Source: Thermoproteota archaeon
Lineage (GTDB): Archaea; Thermoproteota; Thermoprotei_A; Sulfolobales; Ignisphaeraceae
Direction of reading: 5' to 3'
Assembly (NCBI GenBank): GCA_030550585.1
Contig: JAUQPB010000004.1
Coordinates: 99,883 to 163,882 of the forward strand
Length of the DNA: 64,000 bases
How positions within the stretch are numbered: the first letter of the stretch is position 1; the number at the start of each line of letters is the position of its first letter. The translations under genes were made by a program, and so were the position numbers. Below are positions 45,114 to 56,000 of the stretch, piece by piece. The notes under the pieces are model-generated. The model worked only from the letters and a program-made list of their open reading frames with translations. It made no database searches and had not been told where the DNA came from.

Positions 45114-47354
45114 ATGCTGGATCGTAGCGGATATGAGAGGGGGTATGAGAGGAGAGGCCTCGAAGCATTGTATACATTTACCCCATTTAAGATAGTTTAT
45201 AAGCAACATGGTGGAGGGGCTGGTGAAGAGCCTAGCGATGCTTATACATTGGTTATACTACCTCCAACGCGCTTCAAAGCATTTTACTACAAAGATTTTG
45301 GGGATGTTTGCAGAAAAAATTTAATTGATCTTCTCAAAAGAGAGTATCCAAAGAAAAATGTATGGGGGTTCTGGTTTCGTAGTACACTGAGAAAGCTTCC
45401 CATATCTGTTGACAATAGATATAATGTATATGAATATGTGGATTGGCCTGCTTTTCAATTCAAAAAAGATGGGCCCTATGTTGTGGTTCTACACAGTATT
45501 TTGTATCGGGCATTAACAGAGGATATTCCTATCGAGTATCGGAGACTGAGGAACCTTTTCAATAAGCACAGTGGGCTGTTTCTGCTAGCAGAGTACAGCT
45601 ACGAGTCATTGGCACATCCACGTTTTTGTCTTCGGGGCCTTGTCTTAATATCGCATAGGGACTCGTGTCCAATCAAATATGTGTGTCCTTTTGCTATATG
45701 GGGAAGGTGCAGTGGGAATTTGTATAGCATTAGAGAGACTTACAGCGGTTTATATAAGGTTATTCCACAAATCAAAGTAAAGCTACTCGACTTAGAGACT
45801 GTGGAGGGTGATAGAAAAAGGTCTAGAGTTAGATTGTTTGTTATACCATTTGGTTTTCACCCCTTGGCATATGTGTATTTTGTTGACGAATTATCCCTGC
45901 TAGCTTTTTACGAGGGGGTGGTTTTCCAGCCAAAGAAGTGTTGGATTCCATACCACTTTGCATCCTTTAGATACACACTAGGTATAAGGATTCTGAACAC
46001 AGATGCTATTGTTCTAGAGTTTGAAACCTCTACACTTGACAAAATTGTAAACGATTTGATGGAGCATAAGTGGGTTGTCTACAAAAAGGTTTTGTTGTCT
46101 GAAAGCAAACTTTGCGATGATTCTAAATGCGATATGAAACCAGACTATTTGGCACCTTGGAAGCGTCTATACAGTACAATACAATCAAACAATGCCGAAA
46201 CATTTGATACGCTTGTCAGAGACTCGAAGAGTCTTGATGAAGCAAACAAACAGTATTACAGATTTATAGTCGTGCACACAATAGCCCACAACATAATCTC
46301 TTCGCTATGGAGTGAGCTGGGTCTCGACCAAGATTATCTGTCATATAGGGTTCTGTATGATGGTGGCAAATGGAAGATATATTTGTATGAAACCGTTTCT
46401 GGTGGGCTGGGATACCTAAAGTATTTGGCAATGCAAAAATCTAGGTTGTACGAAATAATTGTGAAGAGCATATACAACGAGTCGTTGATTGGATCTAGAA
46501 TTGTGGAAGAGTATTGTAGGGGTGGTATAGATGATAGGGATGTAGCCGAGTTGAAGAGGTTTCTAGAAAATGTTGCAAAATATGCACAAGGAGATAGGGA
46601 ACTAGCTGACACTGCAAATGAGTTGAGCAGATTCATCTCACTGCTGTACGAGGTATACCGTAGACATGGGGTTACAATCCACCCATATACAATCAGATAT
46701 ATTCTACAAACGTTGGTGCCAGGTAGGCTTCGCGAAACTTTTGGCAATACTATGGACAGGATAGTGTCCATGTTCTCAGCATTTGATGGTAACATTGGCT
46801 GTGGGTTTATCGAGGATGGATGCTCTTTGGGGCCATTTCTAGAGCCTCTTTCTATTAGCTATACTGTTGTGGAGTACTTGGCTAAGCAGCATAGCAGAGC
46901 TGGGGAGGGTCTAAGTCTAGGCACAAGCGTTAGGGACATTATATTGCCGTGGCTGAAAATGGCTAGGACAAAGCTTAGGATAATAACATCAAATATATCG
47001 ATAGACAACAATATAATCGGGATTCTTTCAGAACTCTGCAGAAATGGAGGCAGCGTCTTTGTGATGCTAAGTAAAAACGCTGTTGATGATGAGGTTTCGA
47101 GGACAGCTGTAAATGAGTTGAGAAACAGTTTGGGAGGCTGTATCAAGGTGAGGATAAGTGAGAACCTCCGTGCAAAGGCGATAATAATAGATGATATGGC
47201 CGTTATCGAGGACCCGTTCGACTTTGCAAAATCTGGACTGGTATTCAACATAGAGAATCTGAGTAAAATCATTACAGACCCTGCCAAGGTTGGTGAATAT
47301 GTTAGGAAATTCAATGAGCTGTGGAATAGCAGCAAAGAATATGATGTGATGTAG
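45114..47354 (+). CDS. DUF1998-PLD fusion protein (DrmB+DrmC-like)
   Basis: A 746-residue protein. A Cys-rich patch (C-L-R-G and C-P-I-K-Y-V-C-P-F-x4-R-C, ~175-205) may bind zinc. The DUF1998 pattern is seen at H-T-I-A-H-N-I-I near 387 and Y-E-T-V-S-G-G-L-G-Y-L near 425. The C-terminal ~150 residues are a phospholipase-D-like domain (W-L-K-M-A-R-T-K-L-R-I-I-T-S-N) whose motif reads R-A-K-A-I-I-I-D, with Arg in place of the usual catalytic His. DISARM normally encodes DrmB and DrmC separately. The PLD part may bind DNA without cutting. Confidence 0.65.
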   Translation: MLDRSGYERGYERRGLEALYTFTPFKIVYKQHGGGAGEEPSDAYTLVILPPTRFKAFYYKDFGDVCRKNLIDLLKREYPKKNVWGFWFRSTLRKLPISVDNRYNVYEYVDWPAFQFKKDGPYVVVLHSILYRALTEDIPIEYRRLRNLFNKHSGLFLLAEYSYESLAHPRFCLRGLVLISHRDSCPIKYVCPFAIWGRCSGNLYSIRETYSGLYKVIPQIKVKLLDLETVEGDRKRSRVRLFVIPFGFHPLAYVYFVDELSLLAFYEGVVFQPKKCWIPYHFASFRYTLGIRILNTDAIVLEFETSTLDKIVNDLMEHKWVVYKKVLLSESKLCDDSKCDMKPDYLAPWKRLYSTIQSNNAETFDTLVRDSKSLDEANKQYYRFIVVHTIAHNIISSLWSELGLDQDYLSYRVLYDGGKWKIYLYETVSGGLGYLKYLAMQKSRLYEIIVKSIYNESLIGSRIVEEYCRGGIDDRDVAELKRFLENVAKYAQGDRELADTANELSRFISLLYEVYRRHGVTIHPYTIRYILQTLVPGRLRETFGNTMDRIVSMFSAFDGNIGCGFIEDGCSLGPFLEPLSISYTVVEYLAKQHSRAGEGLSLGTSVRDIILPWLKMARTKLRIITSNISIDNNIIGILSELCRNGGSVFVMLSKNAVDDEVSRTAVNELRNSLGGCIKVRISENLRAKAIIIDDMAVIEDPFDFAKSGLVFNIENLSKIITDPAKVGEYVRKFNELWNSSKEYDVM

Positions 47355-47502
47355 TGGACTCTCTATACACATCATATATAACGTCTAGCCCTTGGATATT
47401 CTAAACGCATGTGTCTATCATAGCTAGGTATGTAGACAAGGTAAAAGAGCCTTTTATATGTTTCTAGATGGTGTAGAGCCTACAAACACAAACGGTTTAT
47501 TG

Positions 47503-47952
47503 CTAAGCCAGAGAATCTATGATTATCTTCGCATCTTCTTCTGGTATGGGTCTTCTCAAATTAGCTGGGGTCCCCACGAGGTATGCATTTGGCCTGCTCT
47601 TGTTCTTTATGAAGCTGAGTTTTGGGGCGAGCTCGTCGAAGCTTGCCACACCGATTTTAACTGGCTCTATCCTAACCCTCAGCGGGTACTTAACTCTGTT
47701 CTCTCTAATCTCATCTGGCCACAGAGGCCTCTCCTCTCTAAACCATGTTGACGCCACTCTGTATACACCCACAAACTTTCCGCCAAGACTCCTAGACCCC
47801 CTCTTCGAGACGTAGAAGATCAGGTAGTCGCCTACAGAGACCAGCTTGTCGATTGATCTAGATCCCCCCTGCTCCGGAGCCCCATACACATTTACATTCT
47901 TGATAACATCCCAGTTCTCCTCAGACACAACAACAATCCAGTACCTAGCCAT
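47503..47952 (-). CDS. EVE (PUA-like) domain protein
   Basis: A 149-residue EVE-domain protein: R-Y-W-I-V-V-V-S-E-E-N-W at the start, G-D-Y-L-I-F-Y-V in the middle, and F-V-G-V-Y-R-V with W-P-D-E and R-V-R-I-E-P later. EVE domains recognise modified bases and are frequent in defence islands, where they can target hypermodified phage DNA or monitor host modification. Start at ATG 47952; seven upstream codons are open but lack support. It stands apart from the Argonaute operon by about 260 bases. Confidence 0.8.
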   Translation of the reverse strand: MARYWIVVVSEENWDVIKNVNVYGAPEQGGSRSIDKLVSVGDYLIFYVSKRGSRSLGGKFVGVYRVASTWFREERPLWPDEIRENRVKYPLRVRIEPVKIGVASFDELAPKLSFIKNKSRPNAYLVGTPANLRRPIPEEDAKIIIDSLA

Positions 47953-48212
47953 ACAAACACCCCCACACAGCAAACTTTCACAGCATACAAATAAACGTTT
48001 CTCTCACATCAGCTACTCTATACACAGAAGAACTTATAGCTGCTAACTAGGTTCCAGATACAGCACATTATTTTGTGGATTTGCTGCCTAGTATCATACT
48101 CTTAGAAATTGCGTTTAATAAAGCCTAGTTTTGATGCTAATTGAATTGCAACAGATAAGATTGGTGCCATCAATTGATGTGCTTTTTGTCTTGAGGATTG
48201 TATATTGGTGTT

Positions 48213-50405
48213 TTACAGTCTTCTTAGTATGGATGAGTCAGGTATTTTGTTGCTGACTTTTATGATTCTGTTCAGCTTTTTGCATAGTTTATCTGCTTTG
48301 TGTAGTGGCCATGGTATTGATGGTAGCCAGACAGTGGATATGGAGGCGTAGTGTGTTAGATCCTGGATGTAGTCTAAGACCCTTTTGTGATCAGCATTGC
48401 CTGCTATATTTACTATCACAGGCCTTATGGTACCCTTTTCATATTCGCCCTTTATCGAGTTTGTTGTGACCCCAAGATACCTAGAAATCCTTATGTCTTT
48501 GAGCCATGTCGGCGACAATTCTACGAATACCCCGCTTCTAGGCGGGTTAACATATCTAATTTCAGCTCCGCCTTTTATCGATGCAGAGGCCAGTATTCTG
48601 GAATATGAATGTGTCTTGCTAATACCGACTATTACATGGTTCTGAAGCTTTTCTTTCTCTAGTTCCTCTAGGAACCTTTCTATACTTGATTTGTTTACCA
48701 TGATGAGCGCTTTTTTGTATCTACTAGCAATATCCTCTACGATGGTGGTCAGAACCTCTATATCGCTTTCGTCGATGTATTTGAATTCTACACTATAGTC
48801 TTTTATGTTGTCGGCCTTCACAGTTACGACTACAACACCTAAATATATCTGATTTCTTCCTACAGAAACTGTTGTAGCATCTATCCCTACAACATAGGCG
48901 TCTTCAAGCCCGCTAGGTGGGTTTAGATCATTGGGTATAGCACCAATTCTTGTAGCAAAGTCTTTTATAATGCTTTGGATCTTGAATGGGATCCTGCGCT
49001 TAAAATCATCTTCATCTATATCTGTCTCTATTCCAAGCTCATGCGGATAGAAGCCCTGGCTAGCGGCTTTATACTCGAACCTGCCTATGATATCGTCTAT
49101 CTCCTCTTTATCCAAGCTCTTATCATATAGCAATATCGCAAACTTCTCATCATAATCTTTGTATGCTTTCAAAATGTCTTCTAGATTATCTAAAAACATG
49201 ATCTCTTGTACAAGCCTGGGAGAACTAAGCAAACGACAGCTAACCGCCAAGGATTTAATGATATCTGTTGCAATTGAACATCTTCTATCATACCTTTTCG
49301 AATTACCAGGTGAAGTAACCACAAGTAGCACTCTTTTGCTGTTACCCTCGAATTTTGGGTACCACTTCCAATACTTGCTCTTTATTTGGGTGAGGTGTAC
49401 GGAGCTGGGAGGAACCTCAATAATATTTTGAGTGTTGATAGAGACTTGCATACCTTTGACGTTGTTGACGCTTTCTAAGATGGTGTTGGTGAGGATCTCC
49501 AAGGCTTGTTTGAATCTTTCGTGAGGTGGTTTGGTGAGAATTGGAACCTTTTCGAATAGAGCGATGTTGTCTAGCGATCCCACTGGTGTTAGAATCTCCA
49601 TTGGCAGTGGTATTGCCACTCGGTTTTTGCCTATGGTTGGTAGCCCAGGTATCCTGTTTTGGAGAGTTGTCGAGAGTTTTACGCTTTTTGGCGTTACATA
49701 GACTATGTTATCTGTTTTTCTGCTAAGTGACGTGTCGATTTCTGTGCCTCTAAACATATTTATTGTTTCGATAGCCTTTTCGATGACATTGCCATATTCT
49801 ATGTTTGTTTCTGGTACCTCGCTTTTCACAGTGTAGAATGAAACTGTTGTTCCCATAATTTTAACAAAGTCTATTTTCTCTGCCTGCTGAGGATACTTCT
49901 CGTGGATGTACCTCAAACTATAGATAAACTCTATCTTTGATGTTGGGTCTATGAATAGAGCTTTAGTCTCGTTGCCTAGATCGTCAACCGCGATTCTGAC
50001 AGCAGTGTATCTTAGGGCAAGTTCTTTGGCTAGCTGCTGGGCCTCGGATTTGTCGGGGTTGTAGAGCTTTGATGATGAGCTTACCCACCCATTGTTGATG
50101 AAGGCTATTCTTATGGCCGAAGAGATAAGCCTGTTGATTATGTCTGGTGAGAGTTTTGCCTGCTTTACCTGCTTTTTCTTAGCACCACCCACTCTATTCT
50201 CTAGTTTGTCGCTTTCATCAGCTGCATATACTATTAACCCGGTTACACCATCTCTTCTCTCTACTGCATGCGGTATATTCTCTTGGTATAGCAGCGAGCG
50301 TGCAAAGCCTATGTATTCCTCGGGAACCAGATACTCGTATATGGTGCTGGGGGCTTTGCTAATGGTTATTGGAAAGGCTAGCACAAAAATCTTCTCTCCA
50401 TCCAT
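48213..50405 (-). CDS. Long prokaryotic Argonaute, probably catalytically inactive
   Basis: A 730-residue Argonaute. The C-terminal PIWI half is clear: V-V-G-I-D-A-T-T with the first catalytic Asp at 509, V-G-I-S-K-T-H near 593-599, R-P-V-I-V-N-I-A-G-N near 661-670, L-T-H-Y-A near 683-687, and the closing L-P-x-I-P-W-P-L-H-K-A-D (last site Asp705). The strand that should carry R-D-G instead reads A-L-I-M-V-N-K-S near 566-573, so the central Asp is absent. MID (~355-490) and N/PAZ-like regions precede it. Probably guide-directed binding without slicing, with an effector partner. ATG 50405 is two bases after the DUF2797-like gene's stop. Confidence 0.8.
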   Translation of the reverse strand: MDGEKIFVLAFPITISKAPSTIYEYLVPEEYIGFARSLLYQENIPHAVERRDGVTGLIVYAADESDKLENRVGGAKKKQVKQAKLSPDIINRLISSAIRIAFINNGWVSSSSKLYNPDKSEAQQLAKELALRYTAVRIAVDDLGNETKALFIDPTSKIEFIYSLRYIHEKYPQQAEKIDFVKIMGTTVSFYTVKSEVPETNIEYGNVIEKAIETINMFRGTEIDTSLSRKTDNIVYVTPKSVKLSTTLQNRIPGLPTIGKNRVAIPLPMEILTPVGSLDNIALFEKVPILTKPPHERFKQALEILTNTILESVNNVKGMQVSINTQNIIEVPPSSVHLTQIKSKYWKWYPKFEGNSKRVLLVVTSPGNSKRYDRRCSIATDIIKSLAVSCRLLSSPRLVQEIMFLDNLEDILKAYKDYDEKFAILLYDKSLDKEEIDDIIGRFEYKAASQGFYPHELGIETDIDEDDFKRRIPFKIQSIIKDFATRIGAIPNDLNPPSGLEDAYVVGIDATTVSVGRNQIYLGVVVVTVKADNIKDYSVEFKYIDESDIEVLTTIVEDIASRYKKALIMVNKSSIERFLEELEKEKLQNHVIVGISKTHSYSRILASASIKGGAEIRYVNPPRSGVFVELSPTWLKDIRISRYLGVTTNSIKGEYEKGTIRPVIVNIAGNADHKRVLDYIQDLTHYASISTVWLPSIPWPLHKADKLCKKLNRIIKVSNKIPDSSILRRL

Positions 50406-50407
50406 CT

Positions 50408-51283
50408 CTAAACAACCTCGAAGAGCATGTTCCTAGAGACCTTGTCGCAATAGTCTATATACGTCTTGTTCTCTATGCCAACAACACACAAAGCATTGTG
50501 GAGAACAGTTAAAGTCCCTTTGACCAACTCATTTACATGCTTTAAACCACTTGGAACACCATATCTAGTACCAGAGGCCCTGAGCTTCTTTAGGAACTCT
50601 ATATCCTCATCACATATCGACATAGTAAACCAGTACCTCGATGGCGGCAACAGCGGTTCATACCTATGCAACACATCTTCATCCCATAGAAAACCATACA
50701 TAGCATTAGCTATGCCAATCAGTCCATCTATTAGTGTCTTAGGATCTACAGCCCCTCTAACAATCCTATTAACCAAACCACCAACATACTCTCTCCTAGT
50801 ACGAATATTTGCACCTCTCAAAACAGACAGACCCCTTACCCTCCTAACCAAATACCTGTCCAAAACCTCCTCTGAACTAGCCCTCTCCTTAAATATAAGA
50901 GAAGTTACAACCATGCCACAGAGAGGCGCCTGCGAAAACATTCTACCTACAACATTAGACACACTCGAAGACCCCACCTTAACATAATTCCCATAATGAA
51001 GAAGATAAACAGCAACCTCATCACCAGCGCCCCTCACAACATTTGCACCCCCACCATAGGCAATCCTAGCCAACACCCTCACCTCCTCAAGAAAACCCAC
51101 CCTATATAAACCAATATACGGCGTCAAAGAGAGTCCAACCCTACCACCATACAACTCCTCCAAAGCCAAAGACTCAAACCACAGCACACCCGCAAAATGG
51201 TCAGAGTCATCAAAACCCCTTCCACCGATTGTACCACCTCGAAACTTAGACCAAGCACCTCTCCTCATAAACATCTTCCCCAT
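50408..51283 (-). CDS. DUF2797-like protein co-transcribed with Argonaute
   Basis: A 291-residue protein. The centre reads A-V-Y-L-L-H-Y-G-N-Y-V-K-V-G-S-S with V-G-R-M-F-S-Q-A-P downstream and a Glu pair in A-S-S-E-E-V-L, resembling DUF2797 proteins with their GIY-YIG-like strand order. If the fold is right, it could be the nuclease effector for the slicing-deficient Argonaute. The gene lies two bases upstream of it. Family call is moderate; the effector role is inference. Confidence 0.5.
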   Translation of the reverse strand: MGKMFMRRGAWSKFRGGTIGGRGFDDSDHFAGVLWFESLALEELYGGRVGLSLTPYIGLYRVGFLEEVRVLARIAYGGGANVVRGAGDEVAVYLLHYGNYVKVGSSSVSNVVGRMFSQAPLCGMVVTSLIFKERASSEEVLDRYLVRRVRGLSVLRGANIRTRREYVGGLVNRIVRGAVDPKTLIDGLIGIANAMYGFLWDEDVLHRYEPLLPPSRYWFTMSICDEDIEFLKKLRASGTRYGVPSGLKHVNELVKGTLTVLHNALCVVGIENKTYIDYCDKVSRNMLFEVV

Positions 51284-51584
51284 TGCAATCCTTCATCAAA
51301 ATCCAACATTATAATTATATTTAGCATTAATAAACAATAATTGTAGTGAGAGATAGCCGAAAGTATTAAACGCATGCTCCTATGTAAGAGGTATTCTAGC
51401 TATACAAAACACAATTAAGAAAATGCTTAAGATCTATATGTGCACCTTGTTTATTTATCTATCTGGTAAGAGGGGTAATTCTATTGTATACTCAGTTTTT
51501 CAATGTTTTGCGTCTAAAAGTTGACGAATTTAAGGGCTTTAGAGATGCTTTTAACTAGGTATTGAGGGTGCTTACTATGTTTGT
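51284..51584. other. Gap between two defence operons
   Basis: About 300 A/T-rich bases separating the BrxL 3' end from the DUF2797-like gene. No gene is seen. It probably holds the promoter for the DUF2797-Argonaute operon. Confidence 0.4.
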
Positions 51585-53009
51585 CTATGAATATATTCTT
51601 ATGTTGAGTCTCTCCTTGGGGAATTCTCCTGGTGCTATCTTGTGTAGCCAGTCTCTAACTCTCTGCCTGAACTCTAATGCAGCATCTGCTACCAGCTTAA
51701 GCTCGCTTTTATTAAATGATTTATGTGGGAATAGTAGCTTGATTAAAGCACTTGTAATTTTCTTAAAGCTCTTCTCGTCTCTTATCTTGAAGTTTTCTGA
51801 GAGTTCTATGTGTTTCCCTACTAGACCTACCAGAGATTCTTTTCTCATGCTATGCAACGCTTCTGCGAAGTAGTCTGAGGCTATTCCATACCCCTTAGAT
51901 AGATGATACTTGGTTTGAGAGATTTTGGGCAGTTCCCAGCCTGGTAGCAGACCATGGATTCTATCTATAAATGCCGAATCTCTCATGGGCTCAGGTAGCA
52001 CATAGGTTAAGTCTTCGATTGGTACATAACCTTCAGCACTCATTTCAACAGCTATATTGCCCATGAAGACCAACGACGCATCAGATACAACCTTCTTATC
52101 GCCTCTCTCATAGTGGCCGCTCTCCATATAGTCTTTGAGCTTGCCCATCATCTCATCCGGGTTCTGAAACCTAACCTTGCTAACCTCGTCAAAGACCACT
52201 ACGTCTTTAACAGCTAGCTCGCCAGGAACTCTAGTTCTTAAGTTGTAGAATAGAACAGCTGGTGATATGATTCCACCAGATATTATCCTAACATAGTTGC
52301 TCACATTTCTGTAGAGATACATCTTCCCAGTTTGCCTAGGGCCAAACTCAACCATATTCACATTGCCCTCAGCTAGCGGTATGAGGCGTGAGAGTAGGAG
52401 AAGCTTTTGCCTAGGGCTATAGACGGTGGGGTCTAGACCAATGGTATTTATCAAAACATCTATCCACTCATCAAGTGTGAAACACTCTCTAGCCTCCTCA
52501 AGAATCTTTGGGTCTGTATCAGGTGCTTGAAAAGGCTTGAAGTCTGCTACAACCACTGAAATAGGCCTCCCAAAAACCTCTATGGGGATATCCGACTTCT
52601 TGAGAGTTATCAGCCCCCACATCCCAGTTGTTAGTGTAGCCCTATTCCTATTAACAATGTCTACAGGCACCAGAGCCCATATATCAAGCGCCTGAATAAC
52701 ACCAACATGAGTCTCTGTCTCAATATCAACATACACTCTCAGCTCGTCGATTAACCTAACAACACCTTCCGTGACCAACTTGTGCTTAACAACCTCCTTC
52801 TCCTCAGGCTCATAATAATGATCTTTAACAAAATTTCTTAACTTACTTTCCCAATCACCACCGCCATACATGAACTCGGAGATTAGAAACTCAGCCACAT
52901 ACCTAGGAAGCTTGGCTAACTCAAGCTCATAGGCAAGCCTCTTATCAACAGCGTAATCGCCAAAACACCTCTTAACCTTATTAAACAACTCGCTCACACA
53001 ATCACCCAA
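51585..53009 (-). CDS. brxL: BrxL-type AAA+ protein lacking the Lon protease domain
   Basis: A 474-residue BREX BrxL homologue. Walker A F-G-P-R-Q-T-G-K-M is at ~222-230, with Met where Ser/Thr normally follows the Lys. Walker B V-V-F-D-E-V is at 271-276, L-K-D-Y-M-E-S-G-H-Y-E-R-G near 291-303, and sensor F-M-G-N-I near 315. Full-length BrxL carries a C-terminal Lon-like domain that is absent here. BrxL forms DNA-binding rings needed for phage exclusion. The TTG start overlaps the methyltransferase stop by 8 bases, indicating a coupled operon. Confidence 0.85.
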   Translation of the reverse strand: MGDCVSELFNKVKRCFGDYAVDKRLAYELELAKLPRYVAEFLISEFMYGGGDWESKLRNFVKDHYYEPEEKEVVKHKLVTEGVVRLIDELRVYVDIETETHVGVIQALDIWALVPVDIVNRNRATLTTGMWGLITLKKSDIPIEVFGRPISVVVADFKPFQAPDTDPKILEEARECFTLDEWIDVLINTIGLDPTVYSPRQKLLLLSRLIPLAEGNVNMVEFGPRQTGKMYLYRNVSNYVRIISGGIISPAVLFYNLRTRVPGELAVKDVVVFDEVSKVRFQNPDEMMGKLKDYMESGHYERGDKKVVSDASLVFMGNIAVEMSAEGYVPIEDLTYVLPEPMRDSAFIDRIHGLLPGWELPKISQTKYHLSKGYGIASDYFAEALHSMRKESLVGLVGKHIELSENFKIRDEKSFKKITSALIKLLFPHKSFNKSELKLVADAALEFRQRVRDWLHKIAPGEFPKERLNIRIYS

Positions 53010-56000
53010 TATCTAAGAGCGTCTTCCTCCTCTTAGGACCTGCAGACTCTACAACATCTATAACAATATCCAAAGAGTTTTCCTCACCACGCCAAACCCA
53101 CTTGAGAACACCTTTATATTTACCCGGCTTCAGAGGAGGTGTTGAAATTCTATACCTCCCCTCTACAATACTGAAAGAACCCTTACCCCAAGGCAACTCA
53201 TACGTAAACACTATCTCCTCACCCGATGGGTTAACAACATCGACCTCGATATAAGATCCCACATCAGGCTGCAGAGAAGTGTTCAAAACATTGACAATGG
53301 GTCTCTCCGGCATAACAACTTCTTCCTCCTCAGAAATCTCCTCACCAGAGAGCACCGCTAGCAACTTCTTGAGCTCTCTAAGCTCAGTCTCGTTCATGCC
53401 AAACAGTTTAGCAACAGCAACATCCAGCTCCTCCTCAACCTTTCTAAGCTCACCCTCAAGACCCCTTCTACCCTTTTCATAGATCTCTCTAGCAAGCTCG
53501 TGAGCTCTCATAGAAAGCTCAACTATTTTCTGATGATTAGGGTTACACTTATCGAATTTAGGAATGCGCATATTTTCAAGCATACCTCCTACCATGTAGA
53601 CACCATATACAGTTGCTATTGTGGAATTTAGTATTCCAGCAATATAGTATGCTTCATCTCTATCATAGAGTGGTATCAGTATCACTGTATGATCAGGTAT
53701 GACAACTTTTTTACCTAAATACCTACTCTCAACAGGCTCCACAACAGCGACATGAAATCCACCAGCTTGCATACGTGCCGATACCTCCTTCCAGACAACT
53801 TTATAAGGTGCAAAAGTATATGAGCCGATATCATAAACGGAATAAAATGGGTTTCCCTTACCCCACAGTTTATGTACCGATCTACCTTCCAGCTCCCTCT
53901 TATACATATTTAAGTAATCGTAAGTTTGTGGGAACTTTACTTTAAAGTCACTCTCACGAAGAGGTTTGCCTGTTTTAGGGTCATGCGGCACAATTATGTA
54001 TCTGTCCTCGAAGCTTACATACCATTTCTTCACGTCTCTTCCTCTTATCAACGGATATACTAGATCTGGTTCCACGGCAACCTCAACTTGCTTAACCTTT
54101 TTCTTCTGGCCTGGCTCAGGAGGATTTGTGATCCTGAGTTTTCCATCGTGAAGTTTTTCAAGTATTTTCACAAAGTATACCTGGTTTAGCGCCACATTTA
54201 CTCCTTCGTGGGCTTCATAATACTGGCTTCTACCAACCATTTTTCTGATGGCTTCAAGTGCTCGTGGAGTTACCTGCATCCAAGGACTGGTAGGATCATT
54301 TGTTATTAGAGGAGCCATTACGGCTTCAAACCGTTGTGTTGCCTTTAACACTTCCTCTAAAGGCGTGTCTGTTGGTATAGGCTTCTTTGATGTATTGGCC
54401 CATACTATGTGTTTAATCTCACTAATGTTGCTCTTGTATACCTCTCCCATCTGCGGACATCTGCCATTGTTAATGTCTGATAGGCTACACACCTTCTCGA
54501 CAACTATTGCAGCTGTTCTGTTTACTGCCCCCTCAAACGGATATAGTGTTACAAGGTCGTGGATCACGTGTATACGGGTCTTCCTAACAAGGAAATCTCT
54601 GAAGCCTGCACCTGCCTGAGTTTTAAATACTGTGAATGGCATTAAGAAGCCCAGCTTGCCTCCCTCCTTGAGGTATAGATCAAAGCATCTCGCTAGGAAG
54701 AGCATTGCCAGATCTCTCTTAACTTTGCCTAAACCTGTCTTACCTTTGATTTCGGCAAGTCCGTATCTAACCCACAAATCTTTGCTTATCTCCCTATAGT
54801 TTTCTGGTAGGTTTTCCCAGTTTACCCATGGTGGGTTGCCCACAACGTAGTCGAACTTCCCTTTAAGTATTGGTGCAAAGGCGTTTCTCAGGATTGAGAT
54901 CCATACATCGTCTTTGCCCTCTTCCTCGAGCTTGAGTAACTCCCCAAACAACTTTCCTAGCATTTCAGCATCTCTTTCGCTTACATCTTTAAACTTATAC
55001 CTAATTCTATTCTTAAAGTCCTCAACGCTATACCTATTCCTCAGAGCCTGGGATATTTCGGCCAGTATCTCGGGTAGCAAGCCCTTGTCAACAACATTTA
55101 TAGGTATCTGAAACTCTCCAACAACTGTTCTAAGTATGTACACATCGCCGGTCAGCTGCGTGCTTCTCTCAATCATTATCGAGTCGGCTAGGTACACAGG
55201 TATCTCAATTTTCCCTCTGGCATAGCTAAGCAGGTCTGCTATAGCCAACAGATAGTTTGTTCTAGCTGTGAGGACCGCCAATGGATTAAGATCGTATCCC
55301 ACAACATTCTCTAAGACATAATCTAATAATTGGTCTGTTAGGTAGTGCTCCTCGGCATATCTCCTAAGCCTGCTTATGTAGAGTACTAGGAATGTCCCTG
55401 AGCCACATGCCGGATCCAAAACCCTTATCCTAAGAGGTTTTAGCGAGTCTTCCTCACCCATCTTAAGCAGGTTATCTAGGCTCAGACCAATTTCATCTAG
55501 TAATAAGTTGGCTAGCCAGTCTGGTGTGTAGAACTCTCCGAGTCTGTGCCTCAAGTCGCTTGGAACAAGGTTCTGGTAGAGCCTCTTCAGCAAGTCCCTG
55601 GCAAACTCGGGCTCTAGCTGGGGTGTGGCCACCTCGTAGTCCGATAGTCTTCTAGCTATCTCTGCTATAACATCTGCTAGGTCTTTATCGAGTTCGTCTA
55701 GATACCACGAGAAGTAGTCGCCCTCTAGGAAATTCTCGATGTTGAGTAGCTTTCTGAATAGACCCCCACTCTCAAGATCTCTTAGAACATCTTTAACACC
55801 TTCAACGCCACCTCTAGAATATGCGTCGTCGAGTTCGGCTACATAGGATCTGTAGAACCTCCCTCCACCGTACAAGTATGCTATCTCAGCGGCTAACAGC
55901 TTCATTATTAGAGCATAATACGTGTGGATAGAGAATATCAGTGCATCGTAATCTATGCTTTCCACAAGGCCATACTCGCTCGCTAGCTTCGGCAACTCCT

